Positions 45,901-55,533 of a stretch of 64,000 bases of DNA are shown one piece after another. The stretch comes from Anastrepha obliqua (taxonomy: Eukaryota > Arthropoda > Insecta > Diptera > Tephritidae): assembly GCF_027943255.1 (NCBI RefSeq), contig NC_072893.1, forward strand, positions 124,001 to 188,000, in the 5' to 3' direction. Numbering within the stretch: the first letter of the stretch is position 1; each line of letters begins with the position of its first letter. The translations under genes were made by a program, and so were the position numbers. Below the pieces are notes generated by a model that worked only from the letters and a program-made list of their open reading frames with translations, did not search any database and was not told the origin of the DNA.

Positions 45901-46626
45901 TCGAGGATTCCTACCGGAAGGTATTGATATTGTGTCAATTCCCAGTCGGAATTCGATAAGACGATGATCAGAAAGAGAGTCCTCTTCCAAAACTCGCCAT
46001 CGGTTGATTTGATTTCCAACTGACCTATTGGTAAGTGTTAAATCAATCACCTCTTGTCTCCTTCTGGTCACAAAAGTTGGTTTGTTACCAGTGTTTTGGA
46101 TGACCAAATCGGATGACAGGATAAAATCCAGTAACTTGAGACCTCTGGGGTTGCATTTGCTGCTTCCCCACACAATGTTCTGTGAATTTGCGTCACAGCC
46201 CACTATTAGCCCCAGATTATTGGATTCTGCGTACTTGACCACTTCTCTTAGCTCCCTCGAAGGAGGTGGCTGTAAAGAGTCGTAGGGTAGGTAGGCCGAA
46301 ACTATGATAGCTTCGACACTGTTCCCACTTTTCAAGTACTTTATTTTTGCAGCAACGATATCTCCAGAGCATAGCTCTTTTAACATCGTGTGTTCGATCA
46401 ACCTCGGCATGATAATACATGCTCGCGGTCTCACATTCCCTTCACAATGAAGTATTTGTCCCCACGACATAGCACTTAGACCACAGATACGCTTGTGACA
46501 TACCCATGGTTCTTGTATAAGTATTATGTGTGGGTTTGTTTGCAGTTTTGCATGCCTACGGCACAAGAGAGCCGTAGACGCTTTGCTATGCTGCAGATTA
46601 ATCTGTGTAAATATTACTTCAGTCAT
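42967..46626 (-). CDS. LINE ORF2: endonuclease, reverse transcriptase, RNase H
   Basis: An uninterrupted 1219-codon frame starting 14 bp after the ORF1 stop. It would nick target DNA and reverse-transcribe the LINE RNA onto it. N-terminal apurinic endonuclease: QEPWV (about 38-42), then the GCDANSQNIVWGS region and LSDHRLIEF. The RT core has GPDGIYP, SFRPISLTSF, the GAFDN segment, QGCPQGGVLSPLLW and YADD (about 44590-44600). RNase H has FFTDGSKTE, FQTEVFAIL, FSDSQAAL and WVPGHSGVQGNEIADELA, so all acidic residues are present. The C-terminal zinc tail is CLSCLEEADSTEHFLCECP. RNase H together with the INLQHSKAST start points to the LOA clade (Bilbo/Lian type). It looks intact and potentially functional. 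Confidence 0.93.
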   Translation of the reverse strand: MTEVIFTQINLQHSKASTALLCRRHAKLQTNPHIILIQEPWVCHKRICGLSAMSWGQILHCEGNVRPRACIIMPRLIEHTMLKELCSGDIVAAKIKYLKSGNSVEAIIVSAYLPYDSLQPPPSRELREVVKYAESNNLGLIVGCDANSQNIVWGSSKCNPRGLKLLDFILSSDLVIQNTGNKPTFVTRRRQEVIDLTLTNRSVGNQINRWRVLEEDSLSDHRLIEFRLGIDTISIPSGRNPRNVDWDRYGEFVTERLPNLKKLKSAEMIEDATKKLEGTLINCFEELCPLRQSRQGKAVPWWNPELSKLRVRSRKLLNKALKTKTEEDWANHRLTQREYKKKVRQAKLESYRNFCSNVEEMRETARLCKVLHLDRSVRLDSIRKPDGSYTISKSETFNALLETHFPGSRTLSEAESGMNNDGGNGGTSRYSWYIASRIVTRESIRFSLSSFENFKSPGPDGIYPVMLKKGGDRLIEALKRIFTACLAFGYIPSQWRRVRVVFIPKPGKDDYSLAKSFRPISLTSFMLKSLERVVEKHIRVGVLPISPLSRNQHAYQSGKSCESALHDLVSKIEAGLEADEYTMGVFVDIEGAFDNATFGSICSSAERHGVNQAIIKWIYSMLSERLLTAGGSGDEQITVRAKQGCPQGGVLSPLLWCFVVDSLLAEMQELGFHVQAYADDVCALTSDKSLRRLCTKVQRILDKIDDWCMRQSLSVNPNKTTIVLFTRKRKLDGLSLPTLKGVTLGLSNEVKYLGVILDKKLTWETHVSLKVNRALKIFQQCRRAFGKTWGLKPAVVLWIYTALIRPIITYASVVWWRRSMVKSTIRELYRLQRSVCLCITGAMSTTSGDALNAMLDLLPLDLKIQQEAIKAMCRLHKYGLWHEDGTSGHREIFKLLSEQCPLFLAPKDDLIPTVSFGRKFDVRFPLREQWSNPGGMQGGLTDIFFTDGSKTEIGSGAGWYLNDSNKYHYAMGGMATVFQTEVFAILKVAEWIIERRWSGKQIGVFSDSQAALKALENAKQTSKIVQECKKKLNSVARQNRLVLIWVPGHSGVQGNEIADELANRGSAVPPQGPEPIIGISPAGIKNWINDYVGNLHKERWSGLERCRTAKCFVTSPNRKLSNFLLKLRRKDIRLMVGIITGHNPWGQHMATIGIIEDPVCLSCLEEADSTEHFLCECPAFARARLRVLGSDVMGMSDIRSLKLEDIYRFAKESGKFSQD

Positions 46627-46640
46627 GAGACTGAGTATAT

Positions 46641-48122
46641 TTACGCTTTGTCCTCCACCTTATCCTGGACGCGGAACTGGATCCGCCGCAGATGTAGGTG
46701 AGGACGGCACCCGTACTTCGACTTAAGCACCTTGAGGGACCCAAGATCGATACCCAGTACCAGGTGGGAACCCGCCTCCGAAGTGGTAGCGGATTTCTGC
46801 CTGGTGCACGAGTATACTCTCCAGAGAGTCGTGTCAAGATCCTTATTCTGAACACGGATGCGTTTGAGGAGTTCTGCTGAATTACAGGAAGGACCCGGAA
46901 TCCAGACACTCGCTCGTACCAGCCTTTCTTTGCTACTCTCAACAAGAATAAACTTGCTGTTTTCGCAGGCTGGAATCTTTGCTATAGCTTTTTCTAGCCA
47001 TTCTCGGGAAAAAGCATTGGAACAGTGCACCTTTACGATGCCGTCCACCACGCTTTTCCCCTCGAACGTCGGCGCGTCTTTCGACTCACCGATAGCTTTC
47101 CAAAGATAGCTGTCAAGATAGTCTTGTTGCCCTTTGGACAGTAGACCATCTTGTTTGTCGGTGTGTATCTCCACCGTCATTGCCTTTGCTGCCATTCTCG
47201 CGAATGTTTCGCCAGACGTTGACGGAAGAGTGTCATTCGACATTTGAGGTCCCTTAGCCTCTGCCTTGTCAGGCAAAGGTTTGTCTGCCTTGGATTGGGT
47301 CGAGGATGCAGGCATTTCCGAATTCCGTCTCTCGACTTTCCTCTTCTTTGCCTTTCTCCTCTTCCCGGTCGTTGGCACAGACCTCGTTTCGTTTCCGGAA
47401 GAGCGCAGCGCTACAGAGGAGTCCTCTGTTCTGCCACGCTTTCCCGTTTCCGTTACAGGTGTCGAAGTTGACGGAGCTTGAGTCTTTGCCTTAGCTAGTG
47501 CTTCGGCTTGCCTCGCCTTCTGTCTTCTTCGTTTGATCTGCCTTGCGGTTAGACCAACACCTGCGTTCGAATCTCCAATAACTTCGGTCTTTTTACCGGT
47601 ACTTACCTGATTCGCACCAGGTTTAACCGTTGTCAATGACTTACTCGGTACCAGAGATCCGTCTGAGTCTACTGAGAGATTGTCCGCCATCTCCACATCC
47701 TCCGCAACTTGTTCAGTTGCTTCCGATCGTTTCGACGGCGGTGTATCGCTCACACTCGCTCGGCTCTCCATTGGCATAGCCAATGTGCCATGTTTCACCA
47801 CTAGTAGTGCGCTTCCTCCGGAACCCTGGGTGTCAGTTCCGGTCATAGGGGACTGTGGGGTTCGGGCCTGCACATCCGATGCCCGAGCCGTCGATTGCTC
47901 GACGGGAGGATTTCCCAAAAGTGGGTTACCTCGTGCAGAAATATCCATGTTTAGCCTCCACATTAAATAAAAGAAATGCATTTTATCCCTCCTGCCAGGT
48001 TGTCGGTACGGTACTCTCCACATAGTACTTGGGTGGCCACCAATTCCGCCGTTCCGCGGATGAGTGGATACCCAATTCCTATATGAAGCTGCCCTCTTAG
48101 TTCGTGGTAGGTTAATCTCCAT
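46641..48122 (-). CDS. LINE ORF1 (RNA-binding protein, DUF4780-like)
   Basis: An open frame of 493 codons; the true start may be the later Met at 47948 (residue 59), since the first 58 residues have no conservation I can recognise and may be 5' UTR. Residues about 195-270 are basic (RQIKRRRQKARQ, then KRRKAKKRKVERR), probably RNA-binding or nuclear targeting. Residues about 335-485 resemble the DUF4780-type domain found in ORF1 of LOA/Baggins elements (SYLWKAIGE, SREWLEKAI, VWIPGP motifs). The stop at 46641 lies 14 bp before ORF2. No internal stop is seen. Confidence 0.85.
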   Translation of the reverse strand: MEINLPRTKRAASYRNWVSTHPRNGGIGGHPSTMWRVPYRQPGRRDKMHFFYLMWRLNMDISARGNPLLGNPPVEQSTARASDVQARTPQSPMTGTDTQGSGGSALLVVKHGTLAMPMESRASVSDTPPSKRSEATEQVAEDVEMADNLSVDSDGSLVPSKSLTTVKPGANQVSTGKKTEVIGDSNAGVGLTARQIKRRRQKARQAEALAKAKTQAPSTSTPVTETGKRGRTEDSSVALRSSGNETRSVPTTGKRRKAKKRKVERRNSEMPASSTQSKADKPLPDKAEAKGPQMSNDTLPSTSGETFARMAAKAMTVEIHTDKQDGLLSKGQQDYLDSYLWKAIGESKDAPTFEGKSVVDGIVKVHCSNAFSREWLEKAIAKIPACENSKFILVESSKERLVRASVWIPGPSCNSAELLKRIRVQNKDLDTTLWRVYSCTRQKSATTSEAGSHLVLGIDLGSLKVLKSKYGCRPHLHLRRIQFRVQDKVEDKA

Positions 48123-48184
48123 AGGATGGGGTTAACTCGCCACTTAAGCCTCATCCCCGCGGCAAGGAGACCGACATGATAAGG

Positions 48185-48195
48185 CTCAAAGAGAT
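48185..48195. repeat. Target-site duplication of the LOA LINE, right copy
   Basis: ctcaaagagat, identical to 42771-42781. Confidence 0.82.
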
Positions 48196-48868
48196 AGAAT
48201 GCGTTGTTAATTTTCTAATATCCAAAATGACAAAAACTGAACTAGATTTAATTAATGACTTCAGCAGCTACGTAAATATAAAAGTAGCCGTAGCTTTGCA
48301 AGATTCTAACATCCTAATTATTCTCCTTATACCACAATATTCGAAAATTATTCTTTCAAAAGTTGTATTCGAACCAATTCCAAATATTGATAATAACTCA
48401 GTAGCATTAGAAAATAAAGAAGAAAATAGTTGTAACTGAAATCACACCTGGCGTTCTTGTATTCAAAAACTGTTTCATTAAATTTACACACAATTGTAAC
48501 AAATATAATATGAGTATGATAGGAAATTTCTTGTTGAAATTTGAAAACTGTGAAGTAAATGCACTAAATACAACATTTCTAAATGTAAAAATTAATGTTT
48601 ATGATAAATTTATATTAGCCAACATAATTGCGAAAATTATTAAGAAATCTAATATTAACGCCAATTCAAAATTAGAATCATTGTATATTAAATAAACAAA
48701 AGATGAAGAAACCATAAAAACAATATTATATGAGAACAAAAACTCAAACATAATCAACATAAGTATGGATGTAATAATAATTATTGCAAGAATTACTTTA
48801 AGCATAATATTTTTTGTAAAGAAAAAGATATCTATATTGCATATTTCGTCGGAGCTTCAAACTAACGA

Positions 48869-48874
48869 TGGGGG
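48869..48874 (+). promoter_or_regulatory. Polypurine tract of the second errantivirus
   Basis: The short run gatgggggtg before the LTR start is the only purine-rich tract in the expected position; the LTR border is therefore approximate. Confidence 0.5.
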
Positions 48875-49385
48875 TGTTATAGTTAAACCCCTTAATACAT
48901 ACGTAATCTAAACTTTATTCATTTCCGCCACGTGCCGTCTGGAATTAAGCAATTCCAAAGATTTGCTTAATTCAAAATGCAATAATGCAATTTGTATTCT
49001 TTATTGAACATAAATTCATATTTTTGTCGAATTTGCATTTCCAGCACTTGCCAAATAAACAGTAAACAATTCCAAAGAATTGTTTAATACAAAATGCAAT
49101 AATGCAACTTATATTTTTATTGAACATAAATTCATCTTTTTGCCGAATTTGCATTTCCGGCACTTGCCAAATAAACAGTAAACAATTCCAAAGAATTATT
49201 CACCGTGCTAATATGCAATATAGACTAAATTAGGCTATAAATAATAATGTAACATCAGTCTTAATTCATTCCTATTCTGATTCTTTTTACGGTCTTCGTG
49301 TAAAGTAGTTGTTAAGTTGTTAGTTGTTAAGTTGTTCTAAATAAAGACAAATATATTTTGTTTTTAAAACTAAAATATACAATCT
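48875..49385 (+). repeat. 3' LTR of the second errantivirus, with tandem repeat
   Basis: Begins about TGTTATAGTTAAACCCC and ends caatct before atata. It contains two copies of a 116-117-bp unit (48953-49069, 49070-49185; ttccaaag...cacttgccaaataaacagtaaacaa). The last 230 bp match the 5' LTR. A second tandem repeat, of about 14 bp (gttgttagttgttaagttgt), lies near 49312-49333. Confidence 0.8.
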
Positions 49386-49900
49386 ATATACGGGCTACCG
49401 ATTTTAGTAGACACTAGGAAATTACTATTAGTTCTCTTGCTACTTACCTTTTTTCCTTATTAACGATATCGTTATTAACGATATGTAGATCATGGCCACC
49501 ATATCGTTTACCAGTAGACCCCACATTCGTTACTTACTGGTTCAATTTGAAATGAAAATAAAATATACATACATAAATATGTGTTTTTATGTATATATTT
49601 ATTTAGACATACTCTTTAATTGTTTAGTTAGGAGTATTTTATTTACTAAATAACAACATATTTTTATTTCATATTCATATTTTTCTATTTCAATTTCTAT
49701 ACACCTTTGACATTCCTCGTGTTGTTTATCACTTAAAATTTTTCGCTGGCATTTTTGCTAAAGGCAACTGGTATTCTGCTGCAATGCATTCATTCTTCGA
49801 TTTGTTGTAAACCTTGCAAAGGCCTTTTGCTATACATCTGGCTTTATTTTTACCTGTGTAGTGTAATATAGATTTCATATTTTTTCGATATCCGTTCCTT
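49386..49900. other. No recognisable feature
   Basis: AT-rich flank of the errantivirus; includes a short inverted repeat, acgatatcgttattaacgatat, at 49463-49484. Confidence 0.4.
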
Positions 49901-49907
49901 TTTATGG

Positions 49908-50127
49908 TGAAGCCTTTAATCCAAACAGAAAAGATACATTTATGAGAAATGCTAGTACGTCCCATGGACGGCTCTCCACTACTGTACAAGTTTTTTTATC
50001 TGGTGAAAGCTTCGAAGACCACAAATTTTTGGACAACAATATCTCCGCACAGCTTACGCCGTATTGTACTGAAAACTTGCAAAACACTAGACGAATTTAT
50101 TCAGTTGACTTACCAACCAAAATTTAA
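49908..50127 (+). other. Coding-like segment, unidentified
   Basis: One plus-strand frame is open from before 49908 to the stop at 50127. Its composition is typical of protein (RLSTTVQVFLSGESFEDHKF), unlike the AT-rich surroundings. I cannot name a domain. It may be an exon or a TE fragment. An overlapping minus-strand ORF, 50087-50539, is also unexplained. Confidence 0.25.
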
Positions 50128-50539
50128 TGACAAAAGTAATAGAATTCAAATGAAATGATAAGTAAAGTTCTTTGATATTGACTGTGCCTAAAAAGTTCGC
50201 TAAAGGACTGTACAAGTACTTCCTGTGAACATTCACCTCTTGGAATAGGGCGATGCATCGGTTTTGGTGCAAATATTTGTGGGCCCAGTGTGAAAATAGT
50301 AGAAAAGGGTTTGGAATAGATGACGAGGAAGTATATGGAGTCGACGCGCGAGATAAGGTGTAGGCCCTTGGATTTCCTTGAATGGTGTTTATTTGCACAG
50401 AATTTACATGCAGGTTTTCCAACTGTCCATGTACTGGGATCTCCACAATTCCTCTTTTCGTGTAGATATGCTGCTCCGGAGACAGTTTTCTGAATAAAAA
50501 AACAGCTTCTCGCAGATCTTTTTTTTTGCTTCTTTTCAC

Positions 50540-52679
50540 GACGTCAGTAAAAAAGATACTTTTGAGAGCACAATTATATATAAAAACAAATCCACTTGTT
50601 ATTGAGTTATAACTAAATACTTGGAATTGAATTCAAGATTTAAAATGATCAGATATTATTCCTTCGGCCCATTTACATAAGCTGTTGTCAGAACCTTGTT
50701 GTTTTTTTGTCAAACATTCGATAATAATTTTTCTGATTGAAAGCTCTGATATATGGTATTTTCGCTCAAGTTCTATATTACTATACCTCTACCAGGGTAT
50801 TCAGTCAAAATACTTCGCTAAGGAATGCAATCCACCGATTTCACGGCCTGGGAATATCTGATTCCATATTTGAGATACTTCAACCATTTAAAATGAAACT
50901 TCATTCATTTGTAATTCTTACTACTTAAACATACATACATATGCTAAACTTTTGAATTTTTATTTTATTTATATTTTCTTAAATAGATTAATACGTATAT
51001 AAGTTTACATAAGATACATTGCTTGCTAAGTTTAGATATTAAAATAAAATGAAAAATATAGTAAATACATCTTTACATTGGAAAGGCTTCTTATACATTT
51101 TAAATATTCAATTATTATACTTAGTTACGCTTATTTCACTATTGCCTTGGCTATAAATCTTAAATACATTTAATACATAAATATCATTACTGTTATATTA
51201 GTTTTATCAATATTGCAAATTCACACAAAAAGAAGTTTTTTCCTTAAGAATTAAGTTTCAAAACACTATAGGAGATTTTGGCGTATTTTGCCCTAATCAA
51301 TACTCGTATCATACTCGTACACATTTTCTGTGCGAAATCTTTACATGCTTTTCCATACATAGTACATACATAAGATTCGCCAAAAAACTAGAACTAAATT
51401 TTTCAGCTATTACTGATCTTTTAACTACTGTAACTGTAATGCAAAAACGAAATTATTCATTCGAAAAAAATATACCACTCTTTGGAACCATACACGAGCA
51501 GTTGAATTTTAGAAAGCAAAAAGCGGTGATATTAGCCGTCGTAAAATGGTTAAGTTACTCATGAAATGAAGTTTAAATTATGTGATATATTTTTAGTTGT
51601 AAATCGGGCATGGGTTTGGTAAAAAGTGATCCACTGATGAAATAAATGAGATACAAAATTTTGTTGACAAAATTGGGAGGTGTCTGTTTTCAAATACTGT
51701 AAGAAGAAACAAAAAATAAGTTATGAACTTTCCCAAGGACATAGTCCAGGATGCTCACGTAGTATAAGTAAAAGGGAAAAGGAATAGCCGCTAATTTATA
51801 GCCGTCTTCGATCCACCATGCGTTAGCGAGTGGCGAATAGGTAAAGCAACTGGCATAAATAAACATATGTTGGCAGCATCGCAAAAGAGTGCCCGAAAAT
51901 TACATTTGTTTGGAAGCACTCGGGGAAAAGTTGAAGACGAGGAAAGAAGAGGTATACAGAGTTTATCGTGCTCGGTCAACACGCTTAGTGTTGTCGACGG
52001 GGAACACTAAAGGAGAATTCGCAAAGTTAAAGCAGCAAAAGGTTACCTTTATGAGCGCGACCTAATGAAGCTTGCCTAATATCAGAAAAGAGAGTTGGCA
52101 ACATTGAATGTAGCGAGTTGTGAATCTTACTCGACTTTGTTGTTGCCTCCACATAAAATTTGTTCATTAATTGAACAAAGAAGTGGCGAATCGAAGACGG
52201 CTCATATATGACTGCTCGTGGAATCGCGGCTGAGCCCGGTATTAAGAATAAACACTACTCATTTAAAAAATCTAAGTTGTTAAAATGCAAGCACACAAAA
52301 TGGCTGAATTGCAATTGGAGAGAAACGTATTACTTAGAAGATAATATACAAAAAAGTATTCAGGTAGTCCAGATGGGTTGAAAATTATTAGCATGCCTTT
52401 CGTAAAAAATAGAAGATACTCCGGAATCGATAAAAGCAGCGTTATGATTAGGGCTGGAATCGGGTGCCACGGAAAAACCAAAATTAAATTTGTCCGCACC
52501 AAACTAAAGAACGGTGCAGCTGATTGGTAATCAAGTAATTCCTTGCGCACGCTATAATATTTTCAACTTGACCATCAAAGATCGTATAATGGATATTTCG
52601 CAATTTTCAATTGGTTAATATGGATGAACTAATTACATGAATGAACGAAAAAACAAAGGAAGTCGCCTTCTCAGCATAG
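50540..52679. other. No recognisable feature
   Basis: AT-rich with short ORFs; no domain, RNA gene or repeat border recognised. Confidence 0.45.
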
Positions 52680-53002
52680 CCCAGCTAAACCGCGTGAATA
52701 AGGCTATTCGACTGAAAAGACCTGATCGACATGGTCAAACCATATTCCTTCACGACAACGCCAGGCTCCGTGTTGCACAAGTCGTCAAAACCGCACTCCA
52801 AGAGCTCGAATGGATGGTCTTTCAGCATTCGCCGTATTCTGCGGTCCTTGGACTGACCGATTACCATCTTTCCCGCTCCCTGTCAAACCATATGAAGGGT
52901 GTTACCTTCGATAACAAAGAGGACCTTAAAAACTGGCTCAACAACTTCTTTGACACCAGACTAAGCGATTTTTGGCGGAACGACATCAACAAAATGGTCT
53001 AG
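52680..53002 (+). pseudogene. Mariner transposase C-terminal fragment
   Basis: The frame includes NRVNKAIRLKRPDRHGQTIFLHDNA (second catalytic Asp), then a degenerate HSPYSAVLGLTDYHL where YSPDLAP.DYHL is normal, then FDNKEDLKNWLNNFFD. It represents about the last third of a mariner transposase from another family than the one at 11 kb. No terminal repeats found. Confidence 0.8.
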
Positions 53003-53280
53003 AGGCGGGAATAGCTTGTAAACAGCAACGGCGAATGTATAATTGATTAACTTATTACAGTAGCGAAAATACAAGAGTAAATTGCCAAAAAATAGAGACC
53101 GACATGTGTATATGTACATATAATATATGTACCTCAACGTATGGGCCTACTAAAATTACCTACAATGAAATTATATATTTTTATGAATTGTATGTACTTA
53201 TAATACATATTATATTTACATGCATATGAATTCATAAAAGAAGAAGTATTTAACGTTTAATAATTAGGCTAATTTCAAAC
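53003..53280 (-). other. Downstream flank / likely 3' UTR of B-H1
   Basis: AT-rich sequence after the B-H1 stop. I do not see a clear AATAAA on the minus strand, so the transcript end is unknown. Confidence 0.4.
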
Positions 53281-53923
53281 TCACACTTGGATTTGATCCT
53301 CGTCGTCAGACTGGAGCTGCGAATTATCACCTGATCGCCCTGGTGGGCTTCCTGGATTAAGAGTAGGACTGGGAGAGCGAGCGTTCTCAAAATGTCTTAA
53401 AGGCGATTGCTGCGTGGGAGAATGTGATGTGCATCGCTGATCATTCGTCACATTACTTTGAGGTCCGGGTGCAGCTGCTGTTGCTATGACCGCTAATGAT
53501 GGTGAAGTGATTGGCTTGTCGACAGCAATACAATTAGTACCAGAAGATGTGCCAGCTGCAGCAGCCATAGCTGCCACTGAGGCGCTTTGATAGTAGCTGC
53601 TTAATGAAGATAATGAACTGGAAGCGGCGAGATGTGAGAAAGGTGACGTGGCAGATACGGGCACACTTGTAAGTGGTCCTACGCTGGGAACTCCTGTATA
53701 TAAATTGTAAGGAAGTGGCTTTTGCATTGCGGCTGCAGCTGCAGCTTGGCGGTAGTACAAATCAATACTCGAGGGGGCAGGGCCACCGTGTGGTGACTGT
53801 GAGCCTGGATAGGACCATGCTCCCAAATAGGGCGTTCCGCCATAGAGTCGTTGAAAAGCTGCGAAATTTCCAGCTTCGGCTAGAAGCTCTAAACCAACCG
53901 CAGTTTGACGTTTCCATTTTGTT
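53281..53923 (-). CDS. B-H1: BarH1 homeobox gene, last coding exon
   Basis: B-H1 is a homeodomain transcription factor of the Bar class, acting in the nucleus in eye, sensory-organ and neural development of flies. This exon starts after TTGTTATAG (acceptor at 53924-53925) and joins exon 55305-55533 in phase, splitting an Arg codon of the recognition helix. It begins with TKWKRQTAVGLELLAEAG, the homeodomain end plus the conserved Bar extension, then FAAFQRLYGG and YLGAWSYPG. Ala-rich (YYRQAAAAAAMQ), Ser-rich and Pro-rich stretches follow, then SPTLNPGSPPGRS and the acidic end DDEDQIQV before the stop at 53281. The C-terminus matches my memory of Drosophila B-H1, not B-H2. The reading frame looks intact. 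Confidence 0.9.
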
Positions 53924-55304
53924 CTATAACAAAGAAATACAAAAGTAAAAAGGATTGTTGGTAAGTGGACAACTTGCAATAAAACATTTAAAATAAAATA
54001 AGTATATAATATAATACATATATAATAATACGTTTATCTGCAAATAATGTTTAAGTTAAATAAAATTTTTGCTTTTCCAAAAATACTTATTATAAATGTG
54101 TTCATTTTATATCTTATATATGATTTTACAAAAAATTATTTGAGAATATTCTCTTCAGGCTTTCTCAAGGCCAGCGCAAACTTATCTCATTGATAGGCCA
54201 GCTATAAGAAAACGTGACAAAAGTAGTCAAAGAAAACTTTATATACATAACTGGGAGAGGTGGTATTTTTACACCAAATTCGTCAAATTCAAACATTACT
54301 AAATTCAAATTTTGTTTTTAAATAGCAATGTAAATTTACAGGTAAAATACATAGATATATTTTATTCAGCCGCCGTAGTCGAAACGTCGGTTCGAATCTC
54401 GGTAAACACCAAAATTAAGAAAAAGATTTTTCTAATAGCGGTCGCCCCTCGGCAGGCAGTGGCAAAACTCCGAGTGTATTTCTGCCATGAAAAAGCTCCT
54501 CATAAAAAATATCTGCCGTTCGGAGTCGGCTTGAAACTGTAGGTCCCTCCATTTGTGGAACAACATCAAGACGCACACCACAAATAGGAGGAGGAGCTCA
54601 GCCAAACCAATAAAATTAAATGTTTTGCAATATGTTCATTTATATATTTGTAAAAATTTGTTAAAATATGGGCAAATAATAACATCTTACAAATTTTGAT
54701 ATTTTATGATTATACATCATACATACGTACATATGAATGTAAATATATCAGTTTGGGGATAATGAGAAAAGTAAATTTTTAGATTTTTTCATTACCTCTG
54801 CTATGGTTTGACAGCTGGGAATGGCAAACTGTGTTGACATTTCTGTTCACTAAGGTTCGGGAAGTCACCATAAATCGTTTAATGCCAGAACACCGCTTCC
54901 AAATTGTGGATGCGGTTCAAAATTATAAAATCTCTTGGATTTTGAAGATCAAATGCCATATTATTTATCTCGGACACTACAGATATTTTGTTATTATTAT
55001 TTATTAGAGAAATATAAAATATTGCAACATATATTTAAACTGCTCTCTTTGTAACTTAAACGAATTAGAAAACATAGCACGTTTCTTAGGAAGGTGCCCT
55101 ATTTTGAAACAAATCAGATATCGGCACTTTGGAGAATTTGACTTAGACCAAGATGAAGTTAATAATAGGCGGATGGAATAGCCCAGTTTGGTTTGTCACT
55201 AGTGCTCTTAAATATAGGCAGTTAATTGTAATTTTAAATATGTAATTCGGCATAATTATTTCAATAGTATATAAGTAAATACTGTAAGACAATGTTTAAC
55301 ATAC
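53924..55304 (-). other. B-H1: B-H1 intron, with an antisense SINE
   Basis: A 1381-bp intron with donor GTATGT (complement of 55299-55304) and acceptor TTATAG (53924-53929). It contains the plus-strand SINE at 54370-54612, antisense to the gene. Confidence 0.85.
54370..54612 (+). mobile_element. SINE (tRNA-type), longest copy in the window
   Basis: A B-box GGTTCGAATC (54389-54398) shows a tRNA-derived head, of which only the 3' part remains. The body has gcggtcgcccctcggcaggc, ctccgagtgtatttctgcca, catgaaaaagctcctca, gttcggagtcggcttg, ccctccatttgtgg and ggaggaggagctcagccaaa. Fragments of the same family lie at 5650, 16737, 32988 and perhaps 56753. It is Pol III-type and depends on a LINE for movement. 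Confidence 0.8.
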
Positions 55305-55533
55305 CTACGATTTTGATACCAAGTCTTAACTTGACAGTCGCTTAGGTCAAGTTTGTGAGCAAGCTCTTGTCTCTCTTGCACGCTTAAATACTTCTGCCTT
55401 TCAAAAGATTTTTCAAGAGTTTGCAATTGATGATCCGTAAATGCAGTGCGGGCTTTACGCTGCTTTTTACTTAAACTATGAGTGTCATTAGTAGACCCAC
55501 TTTTGACACTGTTCCCGTCCTCGTCCTTAGCAC
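55305..55533 (-). CDS. B-H1: BarH1 homeobox gene, homeodomain exon
   Basis: The exon starts after ATTACAG (55534 up) and ends TCGTAG before GTATGT. After a short acidic/Ser-rich lead ([14 protein letters not shown]) it encodes homeodomain residues through KTWYQNRR. The helix-3 Tyr (WYQNRR where most homeodomains have WFQNRR) is a hallmark of the Bar class, and [15 protein letters not shown] fits B-H1. The exon begins with two bases of a codon, so an upstream exon must supply the first base. That exon, with the N-terminus, is not seen here and presumably lies beyond 64000. The reading frame is intact. Confidence 0.93.

Larger units (their letters stand above)
42782..48184 (-). mobile_element. 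LOA-clade LINE, apparently full length
   Basis: Flanked by an 11-bp duplication (42771-42781 and 48185-48195). Two ORFs are in order on the minus strand. The 3' end carries a short tail of AAATTC units (42782-42800; tgaatttgaatttgaattt on +). Removing the LINE joins errantivirus pol and env sequence. The 3' UTR (about 42800-42966) has a GAGATAGAGATAG-type purine-rich run on +. Confidence 0.88.
48176..48911 (+). pseudogene. Errantivirus env, C-terminal half, broken
   Basis: Three stretches look like env: 48176-48439, 48510-48695 and its continuation to 48911. The first has an Asn/Ile-rich coiled region and an IIL.IPQ segment. The last has a hydrophobic anchor (about 48763-48828) followed by KKK and an LQTNDGG tail. 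An in-frame TAA at 48693-48695 and a shift near 48440-48500 break it. The final codons read through the purine tract into the 3' LTR. The start was lost with the pol deletion. Confidence 0.75.
37942..49385 (+). mobile_element. Second errantivirus (17.6/297-like), heavily interrupted
   Basis: Related LTR sequence lies at both ends (37942-38152 and 48875-49385). The primer site is of the tRNA-Ser type. Gag, a pol piece and the end of env are present. About 1.9 kb of a transposase-like element sits between gag and pol, and a 5.4-kb LOA LINE sits at the pol/env junction. The pol region after the RT box (about 42750 on) and the start of env are deleted. The 5' LTR also lacks its outer part. Confidence 0.85.

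Noticed and set aside
43778..46726. Several plus-strand ORFs opposite the LOA LINE (for example 43778-44200, 45179-45967)
   Set aside because: They are antisense shadows of the long intact ORF2.
50087..50539. 150-codon minus-strand ORF as a gene
   Set aside because: No domain or motif recognised, and it overlaps another coding-like frame on the plus strand.
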